From NCBI GenBank assembly GCA_030248295.1, contig JASANH010001039.1, forward strand, positions 1,302,001-1,366,000: DNA of 64,000 nt, read 5' to 3'. Both the position numbers and the translations under genes were made by a program. This DNA comes from Mesodorylaimus sp. YZB2_4. Lineage: Eukaryota; Nematoda; Enoplea; Dorylaimida; Dorylaimidae. Shown one piece after another: positions 53,669-64,000 of this stretch. The notes under the pieces are model-generated. The model worked only from the letters and a program-made list of their open reading frames with translations, was not told the DNA's origin and did not search any database. How positions within the stretch are numbered: position 1 is the stretch's first letter; each line of letters opens with the position of its first letter.

Positions 53669-55843
53669 ATGGGATCAGAAGAATTTCGAATTTCGACGTC
53701 GGGTCCAGCAATTTCATTTTTTCTTTACGAAGCTGTCAATCGACCAACTGATTTCGAAGGCTTAATTTTTGGTGATTATCATCGATCACTTCAGCGAGAA
53801 ATCAGTGATCAAATCGATGCCGGTGATCGAAATCGTCCAGCGACAATTTTGCACGATGTTTACGTCAGACGAATCGTTCCGACCGGTGTGAAATTTAGTT
53901 TCTACGATCGACGTTTCAAAGCGAAAGTTCCTGATTATGTTGGAAACATTGTAAGTAATTCTTTTCGACTTTCTGCGTTTTCTTTACCTTTAAATTTTTA
54001 AAAATTCAAAACTTTTTCGGGTCATTTCTTGTTCGTGTTTTTTCTTTTCATTTTTTGTTCGTGTTGATACCTTCAAGGTCCAACTTTTTGGTTTTAGGTC
54101 AAAAGTATGAATGAACAGCCGTCATCATCGTCTAGTCGGCGTCAATCGACTGGAACTGATTCGGGTGAAACATTAGTCCGTTCCGGTTTTCTCGGCTGGT
54201 TTCGTTATCAAAAGTGTCCACCACATTACGTCGATTCCGAGATGGCTATTTGTCGTCTTCTATCAACACCGGATGCTTTAAAAGGATTTCCGATTTTAAA
54301 CGACGAAAAACAACGTGCTGAAAACGAATTCAATTCATCCTTGTATTTTCCGTGGCCGGGAAATGGCTGTTTCTACTTATTCGCTTATCCAAGTTCGAAA
54401 GATAATATTTTAGATTGGAATATTCAATTGAAAGTATTCAATTCGGAATCGAATCAGTTGCGACCAGTTCGATTGCAAATTCGTAATTTGGGCGATACTA
54501 CTCACGTTGATTATTGGAAATTAGGTGAAAGCGGGAATTCAGCAACGGCTAGTGTCGATCGTTTATTGCCAGGAATTGTGCCTAATCAATTTACTCAGTT
54601 ATTAGTTCACGAAACTGATCAGATGGCGAATAATGCCAAGCAACATTTGGCTCAGGCTTATGATCAAGTAAGATCTTAAAGTTTTTTAAAGTTAAATTTT
54701 TCTAAAGTAGTTCAATTTTTACTGTTCAGGCACTCCAAGCAACGAAACAGGCGCTTAAGGAATTTCGCCTTTCTCAAAAGAATACAGCGGCTTGCTCGCG
54801 TCCGAAACAGAGTTCCTATTATGTCAAGTACGGGTATACGCCTTCGTCGAGTCAGGCAGTGGTGGCTTTATTGGATGATTTGGAATCAAGAATTGGAAAA
54901 AATGAAATCAAGGAACCGGTTAATATTGACACGATTTTGAATAATTCAAGCGAAAGTGCCAAGGATTTATTTGATTTATGCGAAGATGGCACGACATCAA
55001 CGATCGACAATAAGGAGGAAAGTGGCGATGAAAACGGCTGGCAGGTAGTGGAGAAAGAATTGAATTCTTTGAGTGTATCCAGGGAGAACTCGAATTATTT
55101 GGTAAGATGGTACTTGAGCTAAAAAATTTTTAGATGGAGGATAAAATCGATCCTATCAAAATCAGAGCGCGCGCCCAGCTTCGGCTTTGTTGGCTTTTAT
55201 TAGGCGACTAACAAATTTTGTGTTCTGATCTGATTGATCCTAAAAATTTTTTCCTTCCTTCAAGCACCTGATAAATTTTAAAGACAATTGCTTAAAAAAA
55301 AGAAAGTCCTTCCAGTGAACAAAGTTTTTCATGTCAGATAGGAAAATGAAATACCTATTTCAGGGCCAAGGCAACCCTACGAATTTTGTCAGTATCGATG
55401 CACGTGGTTGTAAACGATCGAAAAATGATACTTCTTCATCGTCGAGTGGTGCGACCAGTGATGAAACACCCGATCCACCATTGGCGGACACGTTTTCGAG
55501 ACCCGGCAACAATAAGCAAGGTGAGTCGGCTAAAATTTCGAGTCAACAAAATGTGGCCAAAACGGATCAGCAACAGAAGAAAAAAACTAAAAGTTCGGAC
55601 AGTGGGAGCAGTGGTGAGAATTATGATGTTTCACCTGCCGCCACGATTGTGCGTTCAATGGCTCCGACAATTTCTGCAATGCCACGAGGTATGGGTGCAC
55701 CAGGTGCAACGCCGAGTAGCACGATTGGTGGTCTTGGACGCGGAACACCTTTTGCTCGTGCCACTTCGACCATTCAGCAACGTCCGCCAAAAGGAAGAGG
55801 GGATCGTGTGGCTTCTGTGCCTGCACCGCCTGGCTTTGATTAA
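53669..55843 (+). CDS. Abraxas-family (FAM175) MPN-like scaffold protein
   Basis: Four exons (53669-53950, 54098-54667, 54730-55101, 55364-55843) join in phase 0 for 567 residues. The N-terminal 240 residues follow the plan of Abraxas/Abro1: a start with ISFFLYEAVNR and FEGLIFGD, then VKFSFYDRRFK, FLGWFRYQKCPP (the GWYRFRR position) and QIRNLGDTTHVDYW. The JAMM metal-binding residues are not evident, as expected for this inactive MPN scaffold. A helical stretch follows (about 265-300, short for the family's coiled coil), then a long low-complexity Ser/Gly/Pro-rich C-terminus. Known family members hold the BRCC36 deubiquitinase in the BRCA1-A or BRISC complexes. I cannot tell which. An internal GTGAGT at 55521 could allow further splicing inside exon 4. 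Confidence 0.72.
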
Positions 55844-56499
55844 TGAGGATGTAAATCAATGAGAATTTCTGATACTGGTATGATTTTGAATATATAATCG
55901 GCTGTATGCTATTCGTTTACTTGGCTTGGCTTGTGAAGATGGAGTAACTGAGTTCTTCGTGGCGTTCTTTTGCGTTCTGTTTCATTCGTATGCAATGTAC
56001 TGAATTTCGCTTATGTGAGTAAAATAGTGTTTCCGCCTATCGACAATTCATGTTAGGATCAAAAGCGTTTGTTTTTTTGTTTTGCTTAGAGCCGGCCAGC
56101 AGTCAAACCTAGGCAAGGCTGCACGGGGACCAGCATGGCAGCGCTCCCTGGACTGGACACTGGCTTCCTCGGACGATGGCGGGCGGGCTGAGAACCCTGT
56201 CGGTGTTCGGCAGCAATCAGGCCATCAGACATACAGCCTGTAAAATATAGTTTCAGATTCGAGTTCCATCTGAAACCATATTTCAAAATCCTGATTTCAG
56301 TATTCGCCTGTCTAAATCGACTCGAGCCGAAATAGGACTGCCACACCACCGCGAATCACAGCACAAACGCTTCTGATGCGGCAGCGGTTCGGCATTCGTC
56401 TTTCCGTATTGCTCGGGAGCGAGTGGCTGGACTTACCCCGGGTTCGATCACCGGTGATGGAGACTGGTTCGCAAACCGACTTCCAGGTTGCGCGGCCGT

Positions 56500-56660
56500 T
56501 GGTGACTCACCCGGTTCTGCCGAGGTGCTCCGAGTGGAGACACGCAGAGGGACGCTGCCGTGAGTGCTGGTCACCAAAGGGCCTAGCTTATCATATCATG
56601 ACTGCTGGCCCGCTATAGGTGAAGCAGGGCTCGCAAAAATTCAACAAAAAAACAGAAAAG
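56500..56660 (+). repeat. R2 repeat, copy 3 (3' part)
   Basis: It shares GAGGTGCTCCGAGTGGAGAC and GAGTGCTGGTCACC with the 3' part of copies 1 and 2. Confidence 0.5.
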
Positions 56661-56924
56661 CCTCACCCGCCCCCTCGGCTGCAAGGCCGGCGAGGATTTA
56701 TGCCCACTTTCTCCTATGCGTGCCTTTTTCGTCCGCCCATTTTTGCATGGGTCAATGAAGAAAAAAGTTGAAATGCTATAGACTGCTGGCGACAGCCGCG
56801 GAAAATTCTTAAGTTCAAGTTGCACAGTTTCTGGTAACTTGAACTTTTGGACTTCCCTGGTTGTGTACTCTTTTGGCGTCCGCCACTTGACCCTTCAGGT
56901 TGACTCGCTCAGAGCCAGGTGTGC

Positions 56925-57640
56925 AAGTCCAGCGGCGCACTTTTACGTTATGGACTATGCCAAGGGACTCGCGACCTCCGACTGTTTTTGCGACCGCAAC
57001 GAAACGAGGTGCGCAGCCGCTTGCGCCTAAGCCATGTTATTTCGGCTGTTTCTATCTCTAGTTTTACTCGCAGTCCGAATCTTACAATTAGGCCTGAGGT
57101 TCACCTAAGGCTTAGTCAATCCTTGGACCGCAAAAAAGGCTTCAAGCAAAAAAGGCGTTGGTTGCAGGTTCTTGCGAACTTGGGATTACATGAGAAGTCT
57201 TTGCGACTGATTTTAATGCCTAGGCTTTGGTGAATTTCTGGCTTAAAATTAGCTCAGGCTTAGTCTTGGCATAAATTTCTTCGGACAGCGGCAACAGCAC
57301 CAGGTGCCATTGCCGCCGCCTAAAAAAATTACCTCTAAGCCAAAGAGTTTTCGACGCCAAGTTTCCGCCTAATAAGCTGATGACTAAAATAGTCGGACAG
57401 GCCTTCCCCGAGCCTTATTCAAAAGTAAATTGGAGTAATTTGTTTCTAATCGATTTTGAAAACATTTTCATCACTAATTCGCTAATTTTTGGTAAAAAAT
57501 TACGACGGTCAATAACCCCAGCGACTGCGCACCTTTTTTGTTGTGGTCGAAAAGCATTCGCAGAGGGACGCGTGGTCGCGAGTCCCGTGGCATAGTCCAT
57601 AACGTAAAAGTGCGCCAGCGGCGGGCCCAAACTGCGTCCT
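56925..57640. mobile_element. inverted-repeat element with arms of about 100 bases
   Basis: 56930-57030 and 57525-57630 are inverted copies of each other. Both, in their own orientation, contain GCGCACTTTTACGTTATGGA, CTATGCCA, GGGACTCGCGACC and GGTGCGCAG. The interior of about 500 bases has no transposase. Confidence 0.65.
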
Positions 57641-57714
57641 CAGCAGGAAGAGAACTGCAGCTTTCCAGATCAGGGTAGCTGGCCCGAGCGATGCGTTCCT
57701 TGACACTATCTGGA

Positions 57715-57940
57715 AAGTCCAGCATCATCCTGCGACTCTGGTGCTGGCACAGGATGCCCTAGTGTGCAGGTGCTCCTAGTGGAGACACGCAGCGGGAACC
57801 TACGGTGTGAGCTGGTCACCTCACGGCCCCGCTCATGACATTCCTGCAAGTCAGCTATGGCAAAAACGGGCTGTGGGGGTCTCATGAGGGACTGGGGCGT
57901 CATGAAGGCCCGACTCACAAAAATCTATTTACAGAATGTT
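57715..57940 (+). repeat. R2 repeat, copy 4 (3' part)
   Basis: It contains CATCCTGCGACTCTGGTGCT and GAGCTGGTCACCTCACGGCC, matching the 41.8-kb copy (GAGCTGGTCACCTCACGGCC is identical in both). Confidence 0.55.
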
Positions 57941-58602
57941 TGGCAGTCATAAACAGTCTGGCTCCACGGATGTTCTGCCTTTCGGCCAGGTAACTCTGCT
58001 ACAATAATGAGCCTTAGAATCTTGGCAGGAAAATTCAAAGATCGTCAAAGAAAGAGTGTATTGTTTTAATAAACTGGAGACTAAAATGACTCGAAAATCA
58101 CTGAAAAATGTACACTTGACAATCCTTAAAGACTCTACGATGTTGCATTGGAAGGTTTTTTTAAAGTTAGGGGCCTGATATCAAGAAAACGCGTTAGAAC
58201 GCGGAAATTTCGTGGAAATGCGACTAATAAATCTACCAAACATCTAGAACAGGCAGAGATGGGGCGAAAACCCATCGTAACTTTCTCAACTCCATCCGGC
58301 TGAACATAGTTACGATGTCCTTTTGTAATAAAACATTTTCAATATTGCGCCCCCTTATCTGAAAAAGAAATCAACAGAAAAAATTTTCAAATTTTGCGTG
58401 CGGATCATGGTGGTTATGACATAAGAATGCAACTGAACCTGCGCAAGTAGTGCGCACAGGTCTATTACGTGAACCGAACGCATTGCATGACGCGGCACTA
58501 ACGAGCAGGATGTGTTTACTATCCCCGCACGCTTTAGAAGACACGGCTAACGGAGACACGCATTCTTTAGTCAGACGAATCTGCAAACAAGGAAGCGCCA
58601 GA

Positions 58603-58630
58603 CTAAGCCTAAGCCTAAGCCTAAGCCTAG
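58603..58630. repeat. interstitial (TTAGGC)n tract
   Basis: Four CTAAGC units in a row followed by CTAGG; on the minus strand this is (TTAGGC)n. The unit equals the canonical nematode telomere repeat. It is inside the span of a small inverted-repeat pair. Confidence 0.8.
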
Positions 58631-59216
58631 GATTACATAGAAAGTGATAAGACACGCAGAAATACACAAAGAAACGAATAGGGCAAGTTTAAGGTTGGAA
58701 ACACATCCTGCTCGTTAGTGCCGAGTCATTGGGAATGCAGTCAGACATTCGTGTCACGATTCCTGCTTGGGGTCACGCGGGAAACGGAAAATTTGAAAAT
58801 GATACAGCTTTCAGAAACCTATTGCATACTCGCTTTGCTTGGCTTGCATTTACTTAGAACCGGCCAGAATTCCTTGCTTAGGCTTTTTAAATTGTTGAAA
58901 CTTCTGAACTCTTGCCCAACTCCGCCAACATTCAGTACGCGCATAGTTGGCGCGACAATTTGAAGATATGATTTGGCTGTGCCGAATCAAGACTGGATTT
59001 TGCGGATGTACGAAAAAAGAAGTGAAATTGTGATGTCATTCAAGTCAAGTGTCGAATTGCATCTTCAATCATTTCTCGACGGAAAGTTAGTCCCATTCGA
59101 ACTGGTTATGATGGGCGTTTTTCAATTGTAACTAGTTGGCGCTGCACCTTTTCGAAAATTGGAGGGTGTTACAATGATTATTCATTGTTTATGTCATAGA
59201 AAAAGGGCGGTTGAGA

Positions 59217-59612
59217 ATGCTCGCCATTTTGCTCCATTTTCTCTCACCCTTGGGCCTATTTTTTTGCATTATAATATTGCCAAATATGCTAGAAAGTGCA
59301 ATTATTCAAAACGATATTGAAAAATGCCGACCAGAAGACCATGATGACTGCGATGACGGATGTAAATCAGCAAATTTTTGGTACGGTCAATGTCAATATC
59401 ATGATGGATATTCGGAAGTTATGTGTAAATGTTTCGAATATAGTAATGGATTGAATGCGGAGTCGGTGTGCCATCGAGCTGATCATGATCGATGTCATGT
59501 GGAATGTCAACGAAATTATACAAATAGTATGATTGGTGGATATTGTTATCCTGTTCCTACCTGGGACCAACCAACCGGAGTGGCCACATGTGCATGTTTC
59601 AAGCAATGGTGA
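59217..59612 (+). CDS. secreted protein with two CS-alpha-beta (defensin-like) repeats
   Basis: A single exon of 131 residues starts at the ATG at 59217. A hydrophobic signal peptide covers about residues 1-28 (LGLFFCIIILPNML). The mature part has two six-cysteine repeats: C-x7-C-x3-C-x9-C-x10-C-x-C and C-x7-C-x3-C-x12-C-x14-C-x-C, each with a Gly two residues before the fourth Cys. This CxxxC...GxC...CxC spacing is the signature of the cysteine-stabilised alpha-beta fold found in invertebrate defensins and related peptides. The repeats share CxxxDHDxC, showing internal duplication. The charge is mixed with many Asp and His, unlike classic cationic defensins, so antimicrobial activity is not assured. 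Confidence 0.7.
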   Translation: MLAILLHFLSPLGLFFCIIILPNMLESAIIQNDIEKCRPEDHDDCDDGCKSANFWYGQCQYHDGYSEVMCKCFEYSNGLNAESVCHRADHDRCHVECQRNYTNSMIGGYCYPVPTWDQPTGVATCACFKQW

Positions 59613-60289
59613 ATCATCGATATTTCATCCAAGATATTGATTGATTCCACCTGCAGAATCAATGTTGTTGTAAACCAGTGGACTGTAGTCTAATCTATGT
59701 GTACAGGTATGGATATGCATGATACACCCTACAGGGATATATTTGCTCGGGTATTGAGTGAAGTGTGAGTATGAATATGGGGGATTTGTGGAAACTGAGG
59801 CCCATGGAAAGTCAAATCACTGTCACGTTACAGCACTGACCATGGCATCATGCCATGATTCTGATGAAAATAAATGGTATCACGCCATGGTCAGCAGCAG
59901 AGAAATTGGAAGGAAGCCAGAGAGGCTCCGTAATTTTTAGTCATGTTACATAAAAACTTTATCCATGAGTAGGAATCGAACCCGCACCTCGCACCTCCCA
60001 CCACTCTAACGTGGCATGCTGCCATGTTGAAGCGTCACCATGTGAAGATGATTGATGTCATCAATTTCATTTAGGTTTTTTGTAGAATATACAGTCAAAA
60101 TCAAACGCAAAATCATCATGAGCCATTTTTCTGAAAATGCCTAATGTTTTTGCTTACAGATAGAGACTGGATTTTGTGCACACGCAAAATCTGGTAGGGA
60201 AAATCATCTTTCTGAACGAACCATTCGCCAATTGGTTTGTACTTGATTGCATGGTGGTGTTGTGTGAACGAGACATATTCTACGCTTGT
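59613..60289. other. intergenic; tRNA-like antisense patch
   Basis: 59960-60015 on the minus strand contains GGGTTCGATTCCTAC, a B-box-like sequence, preceded by a tRNA-like run, so it may be a SINE scrap. 59830-59900 holds a short inverted pair around GACCATGGC. No gene is supported. Confidence 0.4.
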
Positions 60290-60770
60290 GTGACGGCTGG
60301 TTTGGGTTGATCTCCCAAGGGAGCAGTCCTAAGTCTTGATAGCCCAAGCCTGGTAGATACTGTAGGCTTATTTTGCAGAGCATCGATCACCAAGACCCCG
60401 ATTCCAACAACAAGCCCTCGGGCGTGTTTGCCGCACCCCTGGGTGCCTGCAATGCAACTGTTTCGTGCACATATACACTAGCCTGGCTGTTGATCGAATG
60501 CACCCAGTGCTGACTAAGCTGGCGAACAGTTCCACTGTCGATGGCTGAGTCAGCACCAGAAAATCCTTTACGAGGCGAAAATGCATGGGCATGTCACAAC
60601 AGCCCTAGATCTTATTATAGAAGGACGAATCCACAGACAACCCAAGTACCTCCCCTGGAGTCAACGCCTGGACTTTTCCAATACGAACCAAAGGGAAACG
60701 ATGACCGCAAAGGCCCTTCAAAGTATGCTAATCGAAGTTACTGGCTAGCGCTGGGCACGCACCACAGGTC
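60290..60770 (+). repeat. R3 dispersed repeat, copy 3 (no TRIM)
   Basis: It matches R3 copy 2 in order: CATCGATCACCAAGACCCCG, CCCTAGATCTTAT, CCCAAGTACCT and CTAATCGAAGTTACTGG. The position where copy 2 carries the TRIM (after CTGG) is uninterrupted here (CTGGCTAGCG). Confidence 0.55.
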
Positions 60771-61786
60771 TATCATGACGAAGCGTCGCTCCCCACGAAT
60801 TCAGAACAATTGGATGAAGAAAAATAAGGAGAAAGAGAACGGGAGAGCCCTAATCTCTCCCAGCGCCCTGTTTTTCCACTACCCTGGCTGACCATACTCC
60901 GGGCGCTCCCAACAGGCAAAAGTCACAACAGCGGATAAAATGGAAACCACCACGGCGAAGAAGGCAAATTCTTGGCGCAGTAATAGTGCTTGTAGAGTGC
61001 CACTACAAAATCTCACGTCCGTAAAACTGGTGAGAAGAAAAGTAACAAAATTGGATGACCAAATCAAAATTTAAATTTCGCGGCTATAAAACCCACAGGT
61101 ACAACGCTTGCCGCTACATAAACCTGGCAGCTTATATCAAAACATCCCGCTCACAAGCAGACACAGCACAAGCTATGAGGTCAAACGTGGGCTATTAATG
61201 GTGCCAATTCAAAACAGCAGTCGAAAACTTTTTTAAATTACCAGGTTATCGATTTCGATTAAAATTTTTTGACAGTATCATTGGGCCTATAGTATTTTCA
61301 TGCCGCTGCAGGAAACATTAAATTCAAGATACACTCGCAATTGCAATATGCCGTAGCGTGGCTTTAAAAAAATGGTCGTTACCATACCCTAGAACCCATA
61401 GGAGGGCGCAGGGAGGTTGGAGCAGGAACAGACGAATCACCTGGGTCTTTTCCAAATATAAGCCCCGCTATACGCGTGAAACCTGGTTTCAGGTCGCCAG
61501 CACACTGCAAGTGCGTGATCTTACATGAAAATGTATCACATTCCATACTTTTTTAGAAACTGACACAAAACATAGATGCTGCTTAGAAAATACAAAAATG
61601 GAACAAGCAATACTTAAACTACCACTGTAATACCTAATATTTTAGGAGCATTGACGGAAAAACACATTCGTTGGCCCACCATCCTCTCAATAATATTGCC
61701 TCCACTCTAGCCATCCTTCATCACATGCAGCCATTAGCTCCTAACTTGGGTTTATATCAAATAGTACCAAACATGAAGAATACTTT
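60771..61786. other. intergenic, no gene recognised
   Basis: I see no coding chain or clear repeat here. This is the 3' flank of the PCCA gene. Confidence 0.45.
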
Positions 61787-63695
61787 CTATTCCAGCTCGA
61801 CCAACACTTCATCGGCATCCACTGTTTGACCCGCTTTTACTCTGACTTTCTTCACCTGAAAAATGATCCTTCTCACTGATATCAATGATTTCTAAGTGTT
61901 TTCTTCTTTTATATGCGAAGTAGAAAGTCCATACTTGAAACCATATTTTACACACGTCATGCAATAGCGTTATCGGAGGTCCTGCCCGGGTGTGAAAACC
62001 TTATTAATATGCTGTGACCACCCTCATTACACATACTTTCCTATACTCTACTCCCTGCCTGTGACCATCAGCTTGTGCACAAACTTTTGACCCATGAGTC
62101 ACCTCCACTCGTCATCTAGATAGGAACTACTGTAGAAAAAATGAGTAAATTATCGTTTCAGACCGAAGTTTTTTATGGTTACTAAGTGATAGGTGGTATG
62201 TTCAACAGGTAAGAAATACCCCGACTCATTCCTCACCTTTCCACTTCTGGCAGCTGTCAAACTATTCTGCATTTTCATGGCTTCAATGATGCACAACTCT
62301 TGTCCCTCAGACACATTCTGTCCTTCTTTCACGTCCACTGACTTTATGGCGCCCGGCATGGGTGCCATGACCAGTTTCGTCAGATCAGCCTGAAAAAACA
62401 TATTTTAGCGCGATTTTATCACTGGATATTTATGATTCACCTTCGGCTTAATTTGCATGTGTTTATTATATGACCAAGCCAAATCGGGCGTGACACGCAG
62501 TTTGAACGGCGATCCTTTGAATTGCAACGTCAACCAGCCAGCCATATCCAATTTAATTGGCTGAAAACCAAAATCTAACTTAAATGCAATGGTCGCCACA
62601 CTAACAACATCGAATCTTGTGACAGAAAAATTAGAAGTGCGCTGCTGCATTTATGCAATCACGTGAGGAGTACCCAGCCAAGTCATATCACTTGATCAGC
62701 CTCAACTGTTCAACTTCATCAAGTAACTAGCCCAGTCCATCCAGTCCAATCACGTGATCAGTCTACAGTGGTCAGACCAATCTCTAATCGCGTCAGATCA
62801 CGTGATCAGTACGAGGTCAGACCAGGCAGGCCACGTGATTAATGCAGACCCAATCACGCGATCAGTGCGATTGGTTAATGGCGCAGAGTGGAAGTATTAC
62901 CTGGCCATCCCTCAGCATACCTGAATCACAATCTGTTCCCCGCCAGCATTGACCACAATAACTTTACGCGACAAATTCAGATCAGCTTGCACGTTCAAGT
63001 CCATGCCGTCGATTCGAACCTGGAAATCAGCCCCCATATTAAGTTCAGCCCAATGGCCAATCAGAGTGCGATGAGTCATCAGAAGCCCCGATGCGTCATT
63101 TCAGAAGAATTTCTCGATTAGTCATACAAAAATACTTACAAGTCCTCAATCAATGGGAATCGGGTTGGGAAATTGCGTTAAAACAGAAAATGCCATGGCG
63201 TTTTTTTTGGGTATCAGCCCCTCCAGGACTGAATCCGCTTTGGAAACGCTATCAGAGGGCCCCCTTTGAAACGGGTTCCCATCCACTATTTCAAGGTCTG
63301 ACGATATTCAGTTACGCAAAAATCGCCATTTATCGTATCCGCCACTTTCAATACCTGAATCAAATTTCCACTCTTGAAACTGGTCAAGACACGATGCTGA
63401 GACATTTTCCTGTCGTCCATGTGGGGCACTTCCACACTCAAGACAGTTTCAGTAATGGCTTGAGCGTTCCACGTTGCCGAAAGAGGTGTATTGAGGAATT
63501 TAAAAGATCTCTCCTTATGGCGAGCGTACAATGCAGCCGCAATGGCAGCCAATTGTTTGGTTTCTTTTTCAGTCAAAATTATACCCTTGAAACCATCCGG
63601 ATAAGTTTCGGGTAAATATTTTGTCGTTATATTACCCGATCGAAAACGGGACTCCGTTACAATGTCACGCAACAAAGGAATGTTGTGGGTCACAC
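61787..63695 (-). CDS. PCCA: propionyl-CoA carboxylase alpha subunit, C-terminal half
   Basis: Five 3' exons on the minus strand (63695-63355, 63019-62921, 62560-62441, 62389-62237, 61855-61787) join in phase for the last 260 residues. Upstream exons with the biotin carboxylase domain lie beyond the right edge. The first exon here begins THNIPLLRDIVTESRF, then YPDGFKGIILTEKE, both characteristic of PCCA. The BT linker domain follows (QVRIDGMDLNV, MAGWLTLQFKG). The biotin-carrier domain has VMAPMPGAIKSVDVKEGQ and the biotinyl-lysine motif EAMKMQN, ending VKKVRVKAGQTVDADEVLVE. The enzyme carboxylates propionyl-CoA in the mitochondrial matrix with biotin, ATP and bicarbonate. Introns shown are 51-381 bases. 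The 62.6-62.9 kb intron is rich in CACGTGATCAG-type repeats. Confidence 0.93.
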
Positions 63696-64000
63696 CTAAA
63701 AAAAACAAACCAAATATGTCTCGCCTTTTCTTCACAGTGTCAGTTGTTAGTAGTTTCTTCGATGAAGTTTATGTCTACCCCCCCTACTATTTTTGACAGA
63801 CTGGGCGAAGAGCCCTTAAAAAAATGTTGGAAAAATTTTGTGAAGTGGGGGACCCTTCTAATGTTTTAGACCCCCTGTCCCGCGCGGCAAGGGTGTGCAG
63901 GTCACGCAGTCTGTGCCCTCCACCTTTACTGTGTTTGACCCCCTACTTTTTTTGGCAGAAGAAAATTTTTTTACACAGCGAAGACCCCCCTTCAAAGTTT
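63696..64000 (-). other. PCCA intron with duplicated C-rich segment
   Basis: About 63768-63850 and 63930-64000 repeat the phrase ACCCCCTACT followed by a T-run and GGCAGA/GACAGA, then GCGAAGA. This looks like part of an inserted repeat continuing past the window. Confidence 0.4.

Larger units (their letters stand above)
55844..59216. other. repeat-rich intergenic region
   Basis: No gene is supported. It contains R2 repeat pieces (56500-56660, 57715-57940), a long inverted-repeat element (56925-57640), a shorter inverted pair (58490-58517 with 58697-58727) and a (GCCTAA)n tract. The remaining sequence shows nothing recognised. A frame at 58718-58963 was considered and not called. Confidence 0.5.

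Noticed and set aside
58718..58963. An 81-codon frame before the CS-alpha-beta gene
   Set aside because: It starts inside an inverted-repeat arm and shows no domain or secretion signal.

Overview
This is a window of nuclear DNA from a small invertebrate animal. The protein genes have many GT-AG introns, most only 47 to 70 bases long. They encode animal proteins: a LanC-like protein, the MICOS subunit mitofilin, an Abraxas-family protein, a mitochondrial propionyl-CoA carboxylase alpha subunit, and a rhodopsin-family receptor. The phylum cannot be fixed by reading. A short interstitial (TTAGGC)n tract resembles the nematode telomere repeat, but this is only a hint.

Layout. 1-4405 is the 3' part of a Ty3/Gypsy retrotransposon (pol and 3' LTR). 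5440-6244 is a two-exon gene for a 75-residue single-span membrane protein. 6245-11942 has no gene I can support and is filled with inverted-repeat elements and a SINE. 11943-14845 is a LanC-like gene. 16187-18851 is a two-exon tetraspan gene with PPxY motifs. 19210-21426 (minus) is a two-exon 7TM receptor. 22473-27563 is a 13-exon mitofilin gene. 28876-53024 holds five paralogous genes for secreted cysteine-rich, Ser/Thr-rich proteins (here called A to E). Between them lie a twin-primed LINE, degraded gene copies, a mariner fragment and a miniature LTR element (TRIM). 53669-55843 is an Abraxas-like gene. 59217-59612 encodes a secreted protein with two defensin-like CS-alpha-beta repeats. 61787 to the right edge (minus) is the 3' half of PCCA.

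The main novelty candidate is the A to E family. Exon lengths and phases are nearly invariant, and I could rebuild every exon with open joins. The core is a module of a 75-base phase 1-1 helix exon, a cysteine exon, and the start of the next exon ending in a helix and Cys. B, C and D carry two copies of this module separated by a Ser/Thr-rich spacer. A and E carry one copy. The spacer has grown by 84-base tandem repeats in A and 72-base repeats in B. B, C and D share a conserved upstream block. I do not recognise the module as a described domain.

The second theme is transposon load. Nearly every intron longer than about 400 bases contains a recognisable inverted-repeat element or SINE, while the rest are close to minimal length. 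Several insertions can be dated relative to each other by nesting and by related empty sites inside the window. All exon models and repeat calls were made by eye without alignment software, so boundaries may be off by a few bases.
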